DNA of 64,000 nt from JAAFIP01 sp043778205. Lineage in GTDB: Bacteria > Pseudomonadota > Gammaproteobacteria > Burkholderiales > Burkholderiaceae_C. The DNA lies in the NCBI GenBank assembly GCA_043778205.1, contig JAYWGO010000080.1, positions 3,436 through 67,435 on the forward strand. Direction: 5' to 3'. Every line of letters begins with the position of its first letter. Position 1 is the first letter of the stretch. Below are positions 51,951-60,064 of this stretch, piece after piece. The notes beneath the pieces were generated by a model. That model searched no databases. It saw only the letters and a list, made by a program, of their open reading frames with translations, and was not told where the DNA came from. The position numbers were made by a program, and so were the translations under genes.

Positions 51951-52781
51951 CTAGACCAAACTGCGCATGGCTGCCGCCGTCTCGCGCAGCACGCCTAGCA
52001 CGCGGGTCACTGCTGCTTCTTGCGACTCGCCTTGCATTGGCATGATCACACTCAGCGCTGCCACCAGTGCACCCCGCGCGTCGCGCAGAGGCACCGCTAC
52101 ACCTCGGTAGTGCAAATCGAGCTGCTGCTCAGACACGGCCCACTCTTGCTGGCGAATTTGTGCCATTTGCACCCCCAGGCTGGTTTTGTCGGTGGTGGTG
52201 TGCTGGGTGAAGGTGGGCAGTTTTTGCGCCGCCAGCCAGTCGGTGTAATGCGGCTGGGCACGCAGCGCCAGCAACAGCATGCCAGCGGCCGTAACCTGCG
52301 CAGGCACGCGCGCACCCAGCACAAAGCCCGTGTTCATCACCCGCGTAGGGCCGTTGCGCGCAACGTACACAATGTCGTTGCCCTCCAGCATGCTCACATA
52401 GGCTATCTCTTGCGTGCCCGCCGTTACGCGCTGCAAAAACGGCTGCACCGTGCGGGCCAAGCGCGACGATTCGATAAACGCTTGCCCCAAGCGCAGCACG
52501 CGCGGGGTAAGCCAAAACAGCTTGCCGTCGGTAGCCACATAGCCCAAATGGGCTAGGGTTAACAGGTGGCGGCGCGCAGCTGTGCGGGTAATGCCCACGA
52601 TCTCGGCCATTTGCGCCGCTGTGGCGCGTGGGTGCGCATCGCCAAAGGCCTCCAAAATGCCCAAGCCTTTTTCTAGCCCAGCTATCCAGTCGCGCCGCTG
52701 CAGGCCGCTTGCCACGCCCGCTTGTAGGGCTGGCTGCTGGGCTGGCGCTGTAACCGCCACTGTGTTGCTAACTGCTTTCAT
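51951..52781 (-). CDS. IclR-family regulator (PcaR/PobR type)
   Basis: The protein has 276 residues. The N-terminal winged helix (ATAAQMAEIVGITRTAARRHL, LGYVATDGKLFWLTPRVLRLG) and C-terminal effector domain (LQRVTAGTQEIAYVSMLEG, YRGVAVPLRDARGALVAALS) fit IclR proteins of the PcaR/PcaU/PobR subgroup that respond to aromatic or hydroaromatic compounds. It is divergent from the Liv-type transporter operon, which it probably controls through the boxes at 52842-52877. The effector is inferred to be a quinate/shikimate or protocatechuate-pathway compound. Confidence 0.9.
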   Translation of the reverse strand: MKAVSNTVAVTAPAQQPALQAGVASGLQRRDWIAGLEKGLGILEAFGDAHPRATAAQMAEIVGITRTAARRHLLTLAHLGYVATDGKLFWLTPRVLRLGQAFIESSRLARTVQPFLQRVTAGTQEIAYVSMLEGNDIVYVARNGPTRVMNTGFVLGARVPAQVTAAGMLLLALRAQPHYTDWLAAQKLPTFTQHTTTDKTSLGVQMAQIRQQEWAVSEQQLDLHYRGVAVPLRDARGALVAALSVIMPMQGESQEAAVTRVLGVLRETAAAMRSLV

Positions 52782-52841
52782 CGGGTGGCTGTTGTGTGGT
52801 GGTTGTTGGGGGGGCCTAAAACGGTGTGAAACCCTAATTTA

Positions 52842-52877
52842 GTACGTTTATCATTCTAATATGTACGATCATCGCAC
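52842..52877. promoter_or_regulatory. Two PcaR-like operator boxes, 21 bases apart
   Basis: GTACGATCATCGCAC at 52863-52877 resembles, from memory, the PcaR box GTTCGATAATCGCAC (13 of 15). A weaker direct copy GTACGTTTATCATTC begins at 52842, matching 10 of 15. The 21-base offset is two helical turns, fitting dimers on one DNA face. They lie between the IclR gene and the transporter operon. Confidence 0.6.
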
Positions 52878-53020
52878 AATAAACCACGCAGTACGCACCA
52901 CTATTTACGACAATAGACAGTGATTTTTAATAACCAGTGCGCCAGCTAGTAAGCGGCCATTGGGCAAGAAGTTGAGTTTCAAGTTAGTTGTTAGCCCCTT
53001 CAACCAAGGTAGATATTCCC

Positions 53021-54184
53021 ATGAAAAACCGTCTTACCCACCCACTGGTCATAGCCTGCGCAGTGTCTGCGGCCACGCTGGCCGCGCTGCCTGTAGCGCT
53101 GGCACAAAACACGGTCAAAATAGCCGCCATTGTCGAACTCTCTGGCGGTGGCGCAACAGCGGGTACCAACTTTAAAAACGGCGTAGAGATGGCGGTTAAA
53201 GAAGTTAACGCTGCGGGCGGCATACTGGGCAAAAAAATCGAGCTGTCCACGTCTGACACCACGTCAAACCCTGGCGTAGCACTGGGTTTAACCAAGAAAG
53301 CCGTAGACCAAGACGTGTTTGCCATCTTTGGCCCGGTGTTCAGCGGCTCTATCAACGTGAGCATGAAAGAGTCTGAAAAAGCCCAAATTCCTAACTGGAC
53401 AGGCGGCGAGGCCGCTAACATCACCACACAGGGCAACCCTTACATTTTTCGCACCAGCTTTACCCAAGCTACCGCCATGCCCAAAGTGGCCAAGTACATC
53501 AGCACGCAAGCCAAGGTTAAAAACCTGGCCATCGTTTATGTCAACAATGACTTCGGCAAAGGCGGCTTGGAGATGATCAAGAAAGCGCTGGCACCGACCG
53601 ACACCAAAATCGCGGCAGAAGTGTCTACCGATGCCAGCCAAGTTGATTTTTCAGCCGCCGTTTTGAAGGCCAAGCAGTCCAACGCGGATGCAGTGTTTGT
53701 TTACCTGAACGAAGACGAGTCAGCCCGTATCTTGAAAGAACTGCGCAAGCAAGGCTGGGCCAAGCCGATCATTGGTGAAACCACGCTCACCGGCCAAAAA
53801 GTGATTGACCTGGCAGGCGAAGCCGCCAACGGGGCAGTTGCCCACGTAGGCCTGACGGTAGACGCGCCCAGCGCCGAGATGCTCAAGTTCAAAGCCAAGT
53901 TTTACCAAGACTACAAATACATCAGCGACCACAACGGCATCAAAGGCTACACCGGTATTTACACCCTCAAAGCTGCGGTAGAAAAAGTAGGCAAACTTGA
54001 CCGCGCCGCCGTGGCCAAGGCCATGCACGGCCTGTCGATCAGCGCTGCCAAATACCCCGGCGTGATTTTGGATGTGAACTTTGACGACAAAGGCGACCTG
54101 GACCGTGCCAGCTACTTGGTGCAGGTAAAAAATGGCAAACAAGAAGTGATTGAAGTGCTGCCGCCACTGAACGCGAAAAAGTAA
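53021..54184 (+). CDS. Branched-chain-type ABC substrate-binding protein
   Basis: The protein has 387 residues from the ATG at 53021. The signal peptide ends at ALAQ. VKIAAIVELSGGGATAGTNF, AVKEVNAAGGILGKKIEL and IPNWTGGEAANITTQGNPYI are typical of LivJ/K-like (Peripla_BP_6) proteins. It binds the substrate in the periplasm for the permease and ATPase genes that follow. With the IclR regulator and aro-type genes in the same unit, an aromatic or hydroaromatic ligand is more likely than leucine. An in-frame GTG or ATG at 52988 is less likely. Confidence 0.92.
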   Translation: MKNRLTHPLVIACAVSAATLAALPVALAQNTVKIAAIVELSGGGATAGTNFKNGVEMAVKEVNAAGGILGKKIELSTSDTTSNPGVALGLTKKAVDQDVFAIFGPVFSGSINVSMKESEKAQIPNWTGGEAANITTQGNPYIFRTSFTQATAMPKVAKYISTQAKVKNLAIVYVNNDFGKGGLEMIKKALAPTDTKIAAEVSTDASQVDFSAAVLKAKQSNADAVFVYLNEDESARILKELRKQGWAKPIIGETTLTGQKVIDLAGEAANGAVAHVGLTVDAPSAEMLKFKAKFYQDYKYISDHNGIKGYTGIYTLKAAVEKVGKLDRAAVAKAMHGLSISAAKYPGVILDVNFDDKGDLDRASYLVQVKNGKQEVIEVLPPLNAKK

Positions 54185-54239
54185 GCTCCAGCTTTAGAGC
54201 CCTTAATTTCCGGTTTTCAGGGCCTTGGTATTTCCCTTT

Positions 54240-55115
54240 ATGGCAGACTTCTTTCAACTCTTTTTCAGTGGTCTGTCCACTGGCAGCATCTACGCGCTGG
54301 CAGCGCTGGGTTTTACGCTGCTGTGGCAAGCGGCAGGCACGATCAACTTCGCGCAGGGCGAGTTTGTCATGCTGCCAGCCTTTGCCATGCTGGGTTTTAT
54401 GTCGTTGGGCGCGCCACTGCTGGTAAGCCTGGGCCTGACGATGGTGGTGGCGGTAGTGGTGCTAGGCTGGGCATTCAAACGCAGCGTGGTAGACCCGCTG
54501 TTCAAGTTTGGCATGATGCCCATCGTGGTGGCCACCATTGGCCTGTCGATTGCGGTGCGCAACAGCCTGCGCGCAGGCTACAGCGCCGAGGCGCATGCAT
54601 TTCCGTCCTTGTTTGGCGATGCGCTGTTTAACATTGCCGGGGTTACCGTCACCATGGGAGACATTGGCACGCTGGCCAGCGCACTGGTGATTGTGTTTGC
54701 AGTGCAAGCCTTCGTTGCCAAAACCATCACGGGCCGCGCTATGCAAGCCGTAGCGCAAAACACCGAGAGCGCGGCTGTGCTGGGCATTAACGTGCCGCTG
54801 ATGATCTTGTACACCTTTGCTATCAACGCTGTGCTGGCCTGCATGGCGGCCCTGCTGGTAACGCCCACCTATTTGGCCAAGTTTGACATGGGCGAATCGC
54901 TGGGTACCAAGGCATTTTTTGCCGCCATCATTGGCGGGTTTAACAACTCGCGTGGTGCGCTGCTGGGCGGTTTGGTAGTGGGCGTAAGCGAGAACCTGGC
55001 GGCTGCCTACATTTCACCGTCGTACAAAGACGCTGTCGCATTGGTTATTTTCATGGTGGTCATCTTATTCAAGCCGCAAGGCCTGCTTGGCAAAAAAGAG
55101 GAGCGCAAAGTATGA
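54240..55115 (+). CDS. livH: Liv-type ABC permease (LivH-like)
   Basis: The protein has about 291 residues from the ATG at 54240 (a TTG at 54225 is also open). MADFFQLFFSGLSTGSIYAL is the classic LivH start, INFAQGEFVMLPAFAMLG is conserved and eight hydrophobic segments follow. GRAMQAVAQNTESAAVLGIN carries the ATPase-coupling EAA-like loop. It forms the membrane channel with the next permease. It overlaps the next gene by four bases (ATGA). Confidence 0.93.
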   Translation: MADFFQLFFSGLSTGSIYALAALGFTLLWQAAGTINFAQGEFVMLPAFAMLGFMSLGAPLLVSLGLTMVVAVVVLGWAFKRSVVDPLFKFGMMPIVVATIGLSIAVRNSLRAGYSAEAHAFPSLFGDALFNIAGVTVTMGDIGTLASALVIVFAVQAFVAKTITGRAMQAVAQNTESAAVLGINVPLMILYTFAINAVLACMAALLVTPTYLAKFDMGESLGTKAFFAAIIGGFNNSRGALLGGLVVGVSENLAAAYISPSYKDAVALVIFMVVILFKPQGLLGKKEERKV

Positions 55116-56149
55116 ACGCTTCTAAAAAATTCACTCTGCTTTTTATAGCTACCTGTGCGCTATTGTTGGTAGTTTCACCACTATTTCTTAAAAATTACGG
55201 GGTGTACCTGTTCACCTACTGGCTCATTTTTGTCATCGCCACCATGGGCCTGAATTTAACGGTAGGCTATGCAGGCCAAAAGTCGCTGGGCCATGCGGCT
55301 TTTTTTGGCATAGGTGCCTACACCGTGGCTATTTTGCTCAAGGCGGGTTTCAGCTGGTGGCTGGGCATGCCGGTGGCCGTGGCGCTGTGCTTTTTTACGG
55401 GCTTGGTGGTGGGTTTTCCCGCGCTGCGGGTGCAAACCATTTACTTGGCTTTTGCCACGCTAGGTTTTAACACCGCCATGTATTTGGTCATGCGCAACGA
55501 GGAATGGCTAACCGGCGGCACGTTTGGAATCAATGGTATTGCCCGTCCTGAGGTGTTTGGCCTGTCGCTCAAAGGCGGCTTGGCCTACTACTACTTTGTG
55601 CTGGCCTGCGCTGCGCTGATGATGGGACTGCTGTGGGGGCTATTGCGCTCACCCTGGGGCAAGGCTTTTACTGCGCTGCGCGACAACCCTATTCGCGCCG
55701 AAAGTTTAGGTATTGACACCCGCAGCTACACGCTGATGAGCTTTGCCATTGGCGCAACGTATGCGGGCGCGGCGGGTGTGCTGTTTGCGTCCTTGGTAGA
55801 CTTTATCGAGCCCGCGCCTTTTGCAGTGGGCGCGTCTATCATGATGTACCTGATGGTGGTGGTGGGCGGCTCAGGTTACTTTTGGGGGCCGCTGGTGGGT
55901 GCGGCTATGGGCGTCGTGGTGCCCGACTGGATTCGGGATGCCGCGCCTGCGTTGTCTAACTGGTACTTGCCTTTGTTTGGCGCTGTGGTGGTGCTGATGA
56001 TGATCTGGTTGCCCGATGGGCTGCTAAGCTTGCCCGACCGTTTGAAAGAAAAACGCGCCTCGCGCAAAGCCAGCCAAGACCGCGCTGTGCGTGCTGCCCA
56101 AACAGATGCGGCCCAAACAGTTGCAGAGCAAAAGAGCGCTGCGCTATGA
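55112..56149 (+). CDS. livM: Liv-type ABC permease (LivM-like)
   Basis: The protein has 345 residues with about ten hydrophobic segments. NLTVGYAGQKSLGHAAFFGIGAYT and ALRDNPIRAESLGID (coupling loop) are family-typical. The C-terminal tail is unusually long and charged (RKASQDRAVRAAQTDAAQTV), rich in Ala/Gln. It pairs with LivH and overlaps the next gene by four bases. Confidence 0.93.
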   Translation: MNASKKFTLLFIATCALLLVVSPLFLKNYGVYLFTYWLIFVIATMGLNLTVGYAGQKSLGHAAFFGIGAYTVAILLKAGFSWWLGMPVAVALCFFTGLVVGFPALRVQTIYLAFATLGFNTAMYLVMRNEEWLTGGTFGINGIARPEVFGLSLKGGLAYYYFVLACAALMMGLLWGLLRSPWGKAFTALRDNPIRAESLGIDTRSYTLMSFAIGATYAGAAGVLFASLVDFIEPAPFAVGASIMMYLMVVVGGSGYFWGPLVGAAMGVVVPDWIRDAAPALSNWYLPLFGAVVVLMMIWLPDGLLSLPDRLKEKRASRKASQDRAVRAAQTDAAQTVAEQKSAAL

Positions 56150-56898
56150 GCCTGTTAAAAGTAACCCATCTGAAAAAAGCCTACGGGGCCATTCAGGCCG
56201 TAGGCGGCGTGAGTTTTGAAGTGCAACCCGGCGAGATTTTTGGGGTCATCGGCCCCAATGGGTCGGGCAAGACAACTCTGTTTAACGCCATGCTTGGGCA
56301 AATCACCCCCGATGAAGGCAAGATTGAATTGAACGGCCAAGACGTTACCAAGCTGGGCCCGCTGGCGCTAAGCCGCCGCGGTGTGGGCCGCACTTTTCAA
56401 ACGCTGCAGGTGTTTGGCAAGATGACGGTGCGCGACAACCTGATTGTGGCAGCCCAAGAGCACAAAGGCACGATGCTTAGCCGCATGTTTGCCACCAGCG
56501 ATTCTGGTTTGGGTAACAAGGCCGACGCGCTGATGAAGCAATTTCGTATTGAGCATGTAGCCGACCTCAAAGCAGGCACGCTAAGCTACGGCCAGCAAAA
56601 ATTGGTGGACATTGCCATGGCCTTTATGAGCGAGCCCGACCTGGTGCTGCTAGACGAGCCCTGCGCGGGTGTGAACCCTTCCCTTGTGGGCGGCATATCG
56701 ACGCTGCTTAAAGACCTGAACCAAAAGCCCAGACTGGACAAGAAAAGCAGCTTTGTAGTGATCGAACACAACATGGACTTTGTGATGGACGTGTGCCACC
56801 GCATTATGGTGATGGTTGAGGGCAAAGTGCTGGCCATTGGCACACCTGCTGAGATTCGCGGCAACAAGCAAGTGCTAGACGCTTATTTAGGAGCCTAA
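56146..56898 (+). CDS. livG: Liv-type ABC ATPase (LivG-like)
   Basis: The protein has 250 residues. Walker A is GPNGSGKTTL, the signature motif LSYGQQKLVDIAMAF, Walker B LVLLDEPCAGVNP and the switch His in IEHNM. It powers import through the two permeases. Confidence 0.95.
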   Translation: MSLLKVTHLKKAYGAIQAVGGVSFEVQPGEIFGVIGPNGSGKTTLFNAMLGQITPDEGKIELNGQDVTKLGPLALSRRGVGRTFQTLQVFGKMTVRDNLIVAAQEHKGTMLSRMFATSDSGLGNKADALMKQFRIEHVADLKAGTLSYGQQKLVDIAMAFMSEPDLVLLDEPCAGVNPSLVGGISTLLKDLNQKPRLDKKSSFVVIEHNMDFVMDVCHRIMVMVEGKVLAIGTPAEIRGNKQVLDAYLGA

Positions 56899-56901
56899 GC
56901 C

Positions 56902-57651
56902 ATGGGCAGCGCAGACACTAACGGCACCTGTATTGAATTTCAAGACGTGGTGGCAGGCTACAAAGACTTCATGATTTTGAACAACCTGAACCTCAAAATC
57001 AAACAGGGCGCCATCACGCTGCTGATTGGCCCTAACGGTGCCGGTAAGTCTACGGTGCTTAAAACCCTGTTTGGTTTGCTCAAGCCCCGCCAGGGTAAAG
57101 TGCTGTTTGAAGGGCAGGACATTGCCGGTGCCACGCAAAAAGACCTGCTGGCCAAAGGTATTGCTTTTGTGCCCCAAGGCCGCAATTTATTTGGCCAACT
57201 GACGGTTTGGCAAAACCTGGAGTTGGGCGGTATTACCCTGGGCACCCCAACAACCCATGCGCGCATACCCGAGGTGCTGGCGCTGTTCCCGCGCGTCAAA
57301 GAGCGCCTGCACTCGCAAGCCAGCGCGCTGTCGGGCGGCGAGCAAAAGCAGCTAGAAATTGGCCGTGCCCTGCTGCTGCGCCCCAAAGTGTTGCTGATAG
57401 ACGAGCCCTCCATTGGCCTGTCACCCATCGTAGTGCAAGATGTCTTTAAGCTGCTGCGCAAACTGGTAGAGCAGGGCACCACAGTGCTGATGGTGGAGCA
57501 AAATGTGAAAAGCGCCTTGAAAGTAGCGGATGACGCAGTAGCCCTAGAGTCTGGCCGCTGTGTGCTGCACAAACCCGCGTCAGAGTTGCTGGCCGACCCG
57601 CATATCGAACGCTTGTTTTTGGGTGGGCATGGGGCTGCTTCGGTCTTGTAA
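56902..57651 (+). CDS. livF: Liv-type ABC ATPase (LivF-like)
   Basis: The protein has 249 residues. Walker A is GPNGAGKSTV, signature LSGGEQKQLEIGRALL, Walker B VLLIDEPSIGLSP and switch region VEQNV. It starts three bases after livG ends. It is the second ATPase of the importer. Confidence 0.95.
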   Translation: MGSADTNGTCIEFQDVVAGYKDFMILNNLNLKIKQGAITLLIGPNGAGKSTVLKTLFGLLKPRQGKVLFEGQDIAGATQKDLLAKGIAFVPQGRNLFGQLTVWQNLELGGITLGTPTTHARIPEVLALFPRVKERLHSQASALSGGEQKQLEIGRALLLRPKVLLIDEPSIGLSPIVVQDVFKLLRKLVEQGTTVLMVEQNVKSALKVADDAVALESGRCVLHKPASELLADPHIERLFLGGHGAASVL

Positions 57652-57669
57652 GTTAACGAAAGCAAAAAA

Positions 57670-58596
57670 ATGCAATGGGCTATTGTGGGTGCCGGTGCCT
57701 TGGGCAGCGCTTTGGGTGGTGTGTTGGTAGAGGCGGGGCATGGGGTGCTGCTGGTTACGCGCAACCGTGCCCATGTGGATGCCATTAACCAGCGCGGTTT
57801 GACGCTGCGCACCGATGGCGTAGACCGCACGGTGGCTGCGCGCGCTGTGGCAGATTGCGCGGGGCAGCCCAGCGTGGACTGCGCTATTGTGCTGGTGAAG
57901 TCGGCGCAAACCCACGCGGCCCTGGCCGCTGCCATGCCGCTGGTAGGCCCAGATACCGTGGTGCTGTCGCTGCAAAACGGCTTAGGCCATGAAGATGTTT
58001 TGGGCCAGCTGGTGGGTGCAGAGCGCGTGCTACTAGGTAAAACCTATTGCGGTGGGCAAATAATTGCGCCAGGCCATGTGGTTTGTGCTGTGCGCGGCAA
58101 AGACACGCACATCGGCGAGCTGGATGGGTCGCTTAGCCCACGCGCGCTGCGCATTGCCGATGCGTTTAACGCAGCTGGGCTGCGCACTGCAGTCAGCCGC
58201 AACATCATGGGCACCGTGTGGGACAAATTGTTTATCAACGTAGCCACCGGGGCGCTTAGCGGCATTACGCGGCTGGCCTATGGCGACTTGTACCAAATGC
58301 CGCAGCTAGAAAGCGTGGCAGTAGCGGCCGTGACCGAGGCTATGCGGGTGGCCCAAGCCTGCGGCGTGCAAGGCACCATGACCGACCCTCTACAGGCTTG
58401 GCGCACGGCAGGGGCAGGGTTGCCGCATGACTTTAAGGCCTCGGTATTGCAAACTTTGGAACGCGGCGTGCGCACCGAGGTCGACTACATCAACGGTGCC
58501 GTAGTGCGGCTAGGCCAGCAGCACGGCATTTCGACCCCGGTTAACGCAACGCTGCTGGCCTGTATCCAAGGCCTGGAAAAGAACTTGCCTGCATGA
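57670..58596 (+). CDS. 2-dehydropantoate 2-reductase-like (ApbA/PanE family)
   Basis: The protein has 308 residues. The Rossmann motif IVGAGALGSALGGVLVEAGH and the C-terminal helix region GTVWDKLFINVATGALSGI with Lys/Asn match ApbA/PanE. Classic members reduce ketopantoate to pantoate; related enzymes act on other 2-keto acids. It follows the transporter by 18 bases, so here it may handle a different substrate linked to the hydroaromatic compound. No sign of truncation. Confidence 0.85.
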   Translation: MQWAIVGAGALGSALGGVLVEAGHGVLLVTRNRAHVDAINQRGLTLRTDGVDRTVAARAVADCAGQPSVDCAIVLVKSAQTHAALAAAMPLVGPDTVVLSLQNGLGHEDVLGQLVGAERVLLGKTYCGGQIIAPGHVVCAVRGKDTHIGELDGSLSPRALRIADAFNAAGLRTAVSRNIMGTVWDKLFINVATGALSGITRLAYGDLYQMPQLESVAVAAVTEAMRVAQACGVQGTMTDPLQAWRTAGAGLPHDFKASVLQTLERGVRTEVDYINGAVVRLGQQHGISTPVNATLLACIQGLEKNLPA

Positions 58597-58662
58597 CGCA
58601 CGCTATCATGCAGTCTGTGGCTGCTGGCCAAATAGTTAACACCTCAACCCTAGGGACACCCC

Positions 58663-59109
58663 ATGAACATCGTTATGCTCCACGGCATTAACCACAACCT
58701 GTTTGGCAAGCGCGACCCTGCGCAATACGGCACCGTCACCCTGGACGAAATCAACGCCAGCTTGGCCCAACTGGGCCAAGAGCTGGGCGCAGAGATAGCG
58801 CATTTCCAGACCAATGACGAAGGTGCTTTTGTCAACCGCATTCACCAAGCCTTTACCGACAAAGCCGATGCCGTGCTGGTTAACGCAGGGGCTTGGACGC
58901 ACTACAGCTACGGCATCCGCGATGCGTTGGCCATTTTGACCTGCCCGGTTGTGGAGCTGCACATGAGCAACATCCATGCGCGCGAAGAATTTCGCCACAA
59001 GTCGGTGTTTGCCGGCATTGTGAAAGGCCAAATTTGCGGTTTTGGTGCAGACAGCTACTTGCTGGCGCTGCGTGCAGCCGTCGGCTGCGTGCAAGCTGCT
59101 AAAAAATAA
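58663..59109 (+). CDS. aroQ: Type II 3-dehydroquinate dehydratase (diverged AroQ)
   Basis: The protein has 148 residues, the usual length. MNIVMLHGINHNLFGKRDPA replaces the family start with GPNLNLLG, so the flexible loop is changed, but the catalytic Tyr in QYGTVTL is kept. FQTNDEGAFVNRIHQA, NAGAWTHYSYGIRDAL and the HMSNIHAREEFRHKS end carry the other active residues. It interconverts 3-dehydroquinate and 3-dehydroshikimate. Position next to an AroE-like gene and transporter suggests a catabolic (QuiB-like) role. Confidence 0.9.
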   Translation: MNIVMLHGINHNLFGKRDPAQYGTVTLDEINASLAQLGQELGAEIAHFQTNDEGAFVNRIHQAFTDKADAVLVNAGAWTHYSYGIRDALAILTCPVVELHMSNIHAREEFRHKSVFAGIVKGQICGFGADSYLLALRAAVGCVQAAKK

Positions 59110-59115
59110 ATTTCC

Positions 59116-59952
59116 ATGCAGATCAACGGTACTACTGAACTCATCGCCCATATTGGCCACCCCACGCACACGTTCAAGTCGCCGATGATTTACAACCCGT
59201 ATTTTGCCCAAGCGGGCATTAACGCGGTGGTGGTGCCCATGGGCTGCAAAGAAGGCGACTACCCGGCGTTTTTGCGCGCGGTGTTCAGCATGACCAATAT
59301 TCGCGGTGCGCTCATTACCATGCCGCACAAAGTCACCACGGTAGGCCTGCTAGACGAAGTGACACCCACGGTGCTGGTAGCAGGTGCGTGCAATGCCGTT
59401 AAGCGCATGGCTGACGGCCGCTTGCTGGGCGACATGTTTGATGGCGCAGGCTTTGTGCGCGGCGTACAGCGCAAAGGCTTGCAGCTGATGGGTGCCAAGG
59501 TGTTGGTGGTGGGCTGCGGCGGCGTGGGTTGTGCCATAGCCGCTTCGCTAGCGGGGCAGGGCGTGGGCGAACTTAGTGTGTTTGATTTAAATGCGGCATC
59601 GGCTGTGCAACTGGGCGTGCGCCTTAAGCAGCACTACCCTGCGATCAATGTGCGCACTGGCACAAACGACCCTGCAGGCTTTGATTTGGTGGTTAACGCC
59701 ACCCCCTTGGGCATGAACGATGGCGACCCGCTGCCCGTAGATGTGTCGCGCCTGGACGCGCAAACCTTTGTTGGCGAAGTGGTGATGCGGCACGAGACCA
59801 CGGCTTTTTTGCGAGCCGCTCAGTTGCGCGGTTGCCGCACACAGGTAGGCGCAGACATGCTGTTCGAGCAGATTCCCGCCTACTTGGAGTTTTTTGGTTT
59901 TGCTGGTACTACGGCAGAAAATTTGCGTTCGGTTGCCCAGCTAAGCTACTAA
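59116..59952 (+). CDS. AroE-like shikimate/quinate dehydrogenase
   Basis: The protein has 278 residues. The substrate part shows THTFKSPMIYNPYFAQAG (one of the two usual Ser residues is changed), the catalytic Lys in ITMPHKVTTVG, and the Asp in LLGDMFDGAGF. The nucleotide motif VLVVGCGGVGCAIAASLAGQ follows. It is more like the quinate/shikimate dehydrogenases of catabolic clusters than the biosynthetic AroE at 49509. It would convert quinate or shikimate to the dehydro form using NAD(P). It starts six bases after the aroQ stop. Confidence 0.85.
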   Translation: MQINGTTELIAHIGHPTHTFKSPMIYNPYFAQAGINAVVVPMGCKEGDYPAFLRAVFSMTNIRGALITMPHKVTTVGLLDEVTPTVLVAGACNAVKRMADGRLLGDMFDGAGFVRGVQRKGLQLMGAKVLVVGCGGVGCAIAASLAGQGVGELSVFDLNAASAVQLGVRLKQHYPAINVRTGTNDPAGFDLVVNATPLGMNDGDPLPVDVSRLDAQTFVGEVVMRHETTAFLRAAQLRGCRTQVGADMLFEQIPAYLEFFGFAGTTAENLRSVAQLSY

Positions 59953-60064
59953 TTTGTGCCAATTGCCTGGCGACCCGTACACACCAAGCGCCACGGCGTA
60001 CACTGGTTTTGAGCCAGATTCCCAGACACAAAATCCAGCCCCGAAGCCCGTAAAATAGAGGGCT

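Noticed and set aside
55130..55180. Another copy of the dispersed repeat at the livM start
   Set aside because: Only a short ATAGCTACCTGTGCG word matches; the CATTTCCTTGGGC core is missing.
53021..57651. Leucine/isoleucine/valine transporter
   Set aside because: The family is the same, but the IclR gene of PcaR type and the aro-type genes make an aromatic or hydroaromatic ligand more likely; the original function cannot be read from sequence.
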